A stretch of 64,000 nucleotides of DNA from Ornithinimicrobium avium (GTDB lineage: Bacteria > Actinomycetota > Actinomycetes > Actinomycetales > Dermatophilaceae), in assembly GCF_003351765.1 (NCBI RefSeq), contig NZ_CP031229.1, positions 2,046,001 to 2,110,000 of the forward strand. The letters are read 5' to 3'. Made by a program: the position numbers and the translations under genes. Below, piece after piece: positions 60,662-64,000 of the stretch. The notes below the pieces were generated by a model. The model ran no database searches. It was given only the letters and a program-made list of their open reading frames with translations, and had not been told where the DNA came from. Numbering within the stretch: position 1 is the first letter of the stretch; every line of letters starts with the position of its first letter.

Positions 60662-63600
60662 GTGGTACGTAGAACACTCGTCGCCGGCATGAGCCTGGCG
60701 GCACTCCTCACCCCCCTGGCGCTGGCCGGCGGAGCTGCCGGCGCCTCACCCGCCGACCCCGTGGACCGGTTCGTCCTGGCCCCCCGCGTGGGCGCCGTCG
60801 ACCCTGTCGTCCTGCCGGTGGGCGCCGACGACGACCGCACCGTCCAGGTGATGGTGCAGCTGTCCCGGCCGTCCGTCTCCGAGGTGCAGGCCAGCAGCGG
60901 CACGGAGCTGTCCAAGGGCCAGAAGAAGCAGCTGGTCAAGCAGATCAAGGCCCAGCAGCGCGGCGTCGTCGCCGCGGCGAGGGCCGACGGCGGCACCGTC
61001 CTGGCCCAGACCCAGCACGCGATCAACGGCGTCAAGGTCTCGATCGCGCGCAACAAGGTGGCCGACCTGGCCGCGGGCGCGGACGTCCTGGCCGTGCGCC
61101 CCGTCGTGGTCCACCACCTCGAGAACGCCACCGCGATCCCCTTCCTCGGGGTGCCGCAGGTGTGGCAGGACACCGGCTACACCGGTGAGGGCGTCAAGGT
61201 CGCGATCATCGACACCGGCATCGACTACACGCACGCCGACTTCGGCGGGCCGGGCACGGTCGATGCCTACGAGGCCGCCGACGCGACGGACACCGCGCCC
61301 GCCGACCCGGCGCTGTTCGGTCCGGACGCACCGCGCGTCAAGGGCGGCCGGGACTTCGTCGGCGACGACTACGACGCCAGCGAGCCCGGATCGGTGCCGC
61401 AGCCCGACCCCAACCCGCTGGACTGCCAGGGGCACGGCTCGCACGTGGCCGGCAGCACCGGCGGCAGCGGCGTGCTGGCGGACGGCAGCACCTACGAGGG
61501 GCCCTACGACGCGAGCACCCCCGACACCGACTTCCTCATCGGGCCCGGCGTCGCACCAGAGGTCGACCTCTACGCCCTGCGCGTCTTCGGCTGCGCCGGC
61601 TCGACCGACGTGACCGTCGAGGCCATCGACTGGGCCGTCGCGAACGACATGGACGTCATCAACATGTCGCTCGGCTCCGACTACGGCTACGCCGACGACT
61701 CCACCGCGATCGCCTCCGCCAACGCGGCGGCCGCGGGCGTGGTCGTCGTGGCCTCGGCCGGCAACGCGGGCCACAACCCCTACCTCGTCGGCTCCCCGTC
61801 CACCGCCCGCGGCGTGCTGTCCGTGGCGGCGGTCGATCCGACGGCGACCTACCCGGGCGTGCAGATCACGCTGCCCGATGGCGCCATCCCGGCGATCTCG
61901 GCCAACGGAATCATCCCGGAGGACGGCACCGCCTACGACGTGGTCGTCCTGGAGGACATCCCCGGCACCACGGAGGACGAGTCGCTCGGCTGCTCGGTCG
62001 AGGCCTTCACCGAGAACGGCATCGCGGATGGCGGCAACCAGCTGGCCGTCACGGTCCGTGGCACCTGCGCCCGGGTGGCGCGCGGAGTCTTCGGCCAGCA
62101 GGCCGGAGCCGCTGCCGTCGCGATGATCAACACCGACCCCGGCTTCCCGCCCTACGAGGGCCCGATCCTGGACAACCCGGACACCGGTGCGCCCTACACC
62201 GTCACGATCCCGTTCCTGGGCGTGCGCGGCGTGCTCGGCCCGAACCCGACCGACGACGGCGACCAGCTCGTGGCCGCCGACGGCCAGCCCGTCTCGATGG
62301 TCGGTCAGATCCTGGACAACCCGGGCTACACCGACTCGGCCGGTTTCACCTCCGGCGGGCCACGCTCCGGCGACAGCGGGCTGGCCCCCAACGTCGCCGC
62401 GCCGGGCGTCGCGATCGAGTCTGCCGCCGTCGGGACCGGCTACAAGGGCGTGCGGATGTCCGGCACCTCGATGGCCGCCCCGATGACCTCCGGCGTCGCC
62501 GCGCTCGGCGTCCAGGCGCACCCGGAGTGGACCGCCTACGAGGTCACCGGCGCGATCATCAGCAGCGCCGACCGCGACAACGTCGGCGACTACGCGCTGA
62601 GGATCACCGGCAACGGCCTGGTCGACGCCATGCAGACGGTCACCACCGACACCGTCGCCTTCGGCGACAAGCTGGAGACGGGTGGCTGGGAGAGCACTCT
62701 CAACTTCGGCTTCGTGGAGTCGGCGAAGAACTTCAACGCCACCAAGAAGGTGACGGTGGTCAACAAGGGCACGACGACGCAGACCTACCGCGTCAGCACC
62801 GTCGCGTCGCCGGACAGCCTCCCCGCGAACGTCACGGTGTCGCCCTCGAGGATCACCGTGAAGCCGGGCAGGACCGCCAGCGTCACGATCAAGCTGAGCG
62901 CTCGCGCGGCCGACGTGCCGACCTCCCTCGGCGGGGACCAGTGGTCCTTCCACGAGATCAGCGGGCAGGTCCGCCTCTCCGCCGACTCGGGCGAGCTCAA
63001 CGTGCCCTACCTGATGGTGCCGCGCTCGCTCGCGCAGGGCGACGCCAAGGGCCCGAAGCTGGACCCGGCGAAGAAGGCGACCACCAAGGTCACGCTGGTC
63101 AACAAGGGCGGAGCCCTGCCGGCCGCGATGGACTTCTACACCTGGGGTCTGTCCGACGGTCAGGACGTCGACTACGAGGCGATGGGCGGCCAGGGCTACG
63201 ACCTGCGGGCGGCCGGCGTGCAGTCCTTCCCGGAGGACGACGTGATGGTCTTCGCGATCAACAACTGGGACCGCTGGTCCAACGCGGCGAGCCTGGAGCA
63301 CGACGTGCTCATCGACGTGGACGGGGACGGGGTGGCCGACCAGGCTGTCTTCGCCCTCGACTACGGCCTGGTCACCAGCGGCTCCGCCGACGGCATGAAC
63401 GCGGTGTTCACCATGGACCTGGCGACCGGCGCCATGGACGTCTACTACCTGGCCACCTCACCGACCGACAGCAGCACGCTGCTGATGCCGGTGCCGATGA
63501 GCGCGCTGGGCGTCACTGACGGGACGAGCTTCAGCTACGAGGTCGCCAGCTTCGACCTGGCCGGCGCGGGCTTCGACGTCATGGACGGCACGGCCGTCTA

Positions 63601-63790
63601 CGACCCGTGGAACAAGGCGTTCGACACCGACGGCTACTACACGGAGGTCGCCCCGGGTGCCTCGCAGAAGCTGCAGATCACGGCCGACCTGGACGCCTGG
63701 CGGGAGCAGAGCCCGCTCGGTCAGATGATCGTCGTGCTCGACAACGCTGCCGGCGAGGACGAGGCACTGCTCCTGGGCAGCGGCCGATGA
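60662..63790 (+). CDS. Secreted subtilisin-like (S8) serine protease with PA domain
   Basis: This exported protease of about 1042 residues has a signal peptide (RRTLVAGMSLAALLTPLALAGGAAGA) and an I9-type propeptide (about 60-160). The S8 domain has Asp near 184 in VAIIDTGIDYTHADFGG, His near 258 in GHGSHVAGSTGG, and Ser near 603 in GTSMAAPMTSGVAALG. A protease-associated domain is inserted at about 390-540. A Fn3-like beta domain (NKGTTTQTYRVSTV, VKPGRTASVTIKLS) and another 300-residue beta-rich region follow. The architecture resembles Vpr-type proteases. GTG 60662 is preferred (GAAGGG nearby); ATG 60611 after TACGGT is an alternative. A strong terminator follows at 63809. Confidence 0.93.
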   Translation: MVRRTLVAGMSLAALLTPLALAGGAAGASPADPVDRFVLAPRVGAVDPVVLPVGADDDRTVQVMVQLSRPSVSEVQASSGTELSKGQKKQLVKQIKAQQRGVVAAARADGGTVLAQTQHAINGVKVSIARNKVADLAAGADVLAVRPVVVHHLENATAIPFLGVPQVWQDTGYTGEGVKVAIIDTGIDYTHADFGGPGTVDAYEAADATDTAPADPALFGPDAPRVKGGRDFVGDDYDASEPGSVPQPDPNPLDCQGHGSHVAGSTGGSGVLADGSTYEGPYDASTPDTDFLIGPGVAPEVDLYALRVFGCAGSTDVTVEAIDWAVANDMDVINMSLGSDYGYADDSTAIASANAAAAGVVVVASAGNAGHNPYLVGSPSTARGVLSVAAVDPTATYPGVQITLPDGAIPAISANGIIPEDGTAYDVVVLEDIPGTTEDESLGCSVEAFTENGIADGGNQLAVTVRGTCARVARGVFGQQAGAAAVAMINTDPGFPPYEGPILDNPDTGAPYTVTIPFLGVRGVLGPNPTDDGDQLVAADGQPVSMVGQILDNPGYTDSAGFTSGGPRSGDSGLAPNVAAPGVAIESAAVGTGYKGVRMSGTSMAAPMTSGVAALGVQAHPEWTAYEVTGAIISSADRDNVGDYALRITGNGLVDAMQTVTTDTVAFGDKLETGGWESTLNFGFVESAKNFNATKKVTVVNKGTTTQTYRVSTVASPDSLPANVTVSPSRITVKPGRTASVTIKLSARAADVPTSLGGDQWSFHEISGQVRLSADSGELNVPYLMVPRSLAQGDAKGPKLDPAKKATTKVTLVNKGGALPAAMDFYTWGLSDGQDVDYEAMGGQGYDLRAAGVQSFPEDDVMVFAINNWDRWSNAASLEHDVLIDVDGDGVADQAVFALDYGLVTSGSADGMNAVFTMDLATGAMDVYYLATSPTDSSTLLMPVPMSALGVTDGTSFSYEVASFDLAGAGFDVMDGTAVYDPWNKAFDTDGYYTEVAPGASQKLQITADLDAWREQSPLGQMIVVLDNAAGEDEALLLGSGR

Positions 63791-63808
63791 GCTGACGCGC
63801 GACAGCAA

Positions 63809-63846
63809 CGAAGGACCCCCTCGCCCCGACGCGAGGGGGTCCTTCG
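63809..63846 (+). terminator. Perfect 16-bp terminator hairpin after the protease gene
   Basis: The arms CGAAGGACCCCCTCGC (63809-63824) and 63831-63846 are perfectly complementary around a six-base loop. The hairpin lies 18 bases after the protease stop and is followed by gttgcc. The remaining bases to 63961 show no gene. Confidence 0.88.
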
Positions 63847-63961
63847 GTTGCCGGCCCGAGGTCCGGGCCTGCGGTGGCCGCCCCCTGCGCGGTCGGATCG
63901 AGACTCTCAGCAAACGGCCAGGTGCGACTACACCCCGACGGATGTGGCTCCCGGGCCTCAC

Positions 63962-63967
63962 TAGAAT
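63962..63967 (+). promoter_or_regulatory. -10 box before the last partial gene
   Basis: TAGAAT closely matches the sigma-70-type -10 consensus and lies six bases upstream of ATG 63974, as for the other leaderless starts in this window. Confidence 0.55.
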
Positions 63968-63973
63968 CGCGGG

Positions 63974-64000
63974 ATGACCGCGGACGAGGACCACTACTAC
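63974..64000 (+). CDS. Start of an unidentified gene, cut by the window edge
   Basis: Nine codons (MTADEDHYY) follow an ATG placed six bases after a TAGAAT hexamer. The position after a terminator and a -10 box supports a real start, but nothing can be said about the product. Confidence 0.45.

Overview
The window is chromosomal DNA from a very G+C-rich actinobacterium. Codon third positions are almost all G or C, genes are packed with 4-base ATGA/GTGA overlaps, and the gene set is typically actinobacterial: an Rv1855c-type F420-dependent oxidoreductase, a mycothiol-dependent maleylpyruvate isomerase-family enzyme, DUF6458, a 13E12/DUF222 HNH protein and a CopD-CtaG fusion. The style suggests an Intrasporangiaceae/Ornithinimicrobium-like organism, but this is inference without a marker gene. 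No rRNA, tRNA, CRISPR array, prophage or complete insertion sequence was seen, and no stretch of more than about 200 bases lacks a gene or described element.

Layout. 1-6.4 kb: a class III aminotransferase (cut by the window edge), an acyl-CoA ligase, a coupled regulator-peptidase-SDR operon, and a divergent MFS exporter sharing an operator-like region. 6.4-20.4 kb: two complete oligopeptide/dipeptide-type ABC importers around one two-component system. The system and importer 1 run leftwards as RR-HK-SBP-permease-permease-ATPase-ATPase-methyltransferase. Importer 2 runs rightwards, and its binding-protein gene carries a frameshift just after the lipobox. 20.4-22.2 kb: a 13E12-type HNH protein with an SOS-box-like site upstream. 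22.3-34.4 kb: metabolic and membrane genes (F420 oxidoreductase, glycerate kinase, acyl-CoA dehydrogenase, GtrA, nitrilase-family amidase, alanine/glycine symporter, CopD-CtaG, lipoprotein, mycothiol-type enzyme, patatin). 34.4-39.4 kb: a branched-chain 2-oxoacid dehydrogenase operon (E1 alpha, E1 beta, E2) with a dienelactone hydrolase and a small membrane protein upstream. 39.5-43.2 kb: a HisC/Pat aminotransferase, a ThiD-type kinase cluster and a CPBP protease.

43.2-52.2 kb is the most coherent accessory region. Three glycosyltransferases, one ABC exporter and two phosphotransferase-fold proteins form an overlapping operon next to an orphan OmpR-type regulator. A 27-bp element with 11-bp direct repeats lies upstream of this operon and also upstream of the small acidic membrane protein gene at its far end. 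The simplest reading is a regulated system that builds, phosphorylates and exports a glycoconjugate. One of the glycosyltransferase genes carries an in-frame palindromic element.

52.2-64 kb: NhaA, the remains of a siderophore uptake locus (5'-truncated permease, intact ATPase, siderophore-interacting protein), a nickel/cobalt permease, a GNAT remnant, an inverted-repeat element, an orphan sensor kinase coupled to a DUF2891 gene, a large secreted subtilisin-like protease, and the first codons of one more gene.

Two window-wide patterns stand out. First, the octamer GTATGCCG occurs 25 times on both strands, roughly ten times more than base composition predicts, and forces rare codons inside genes. 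Second, many start codons lie 6-7 bases after a TANNNT hexamer, the arrangement expected for leaderless mRNAs.
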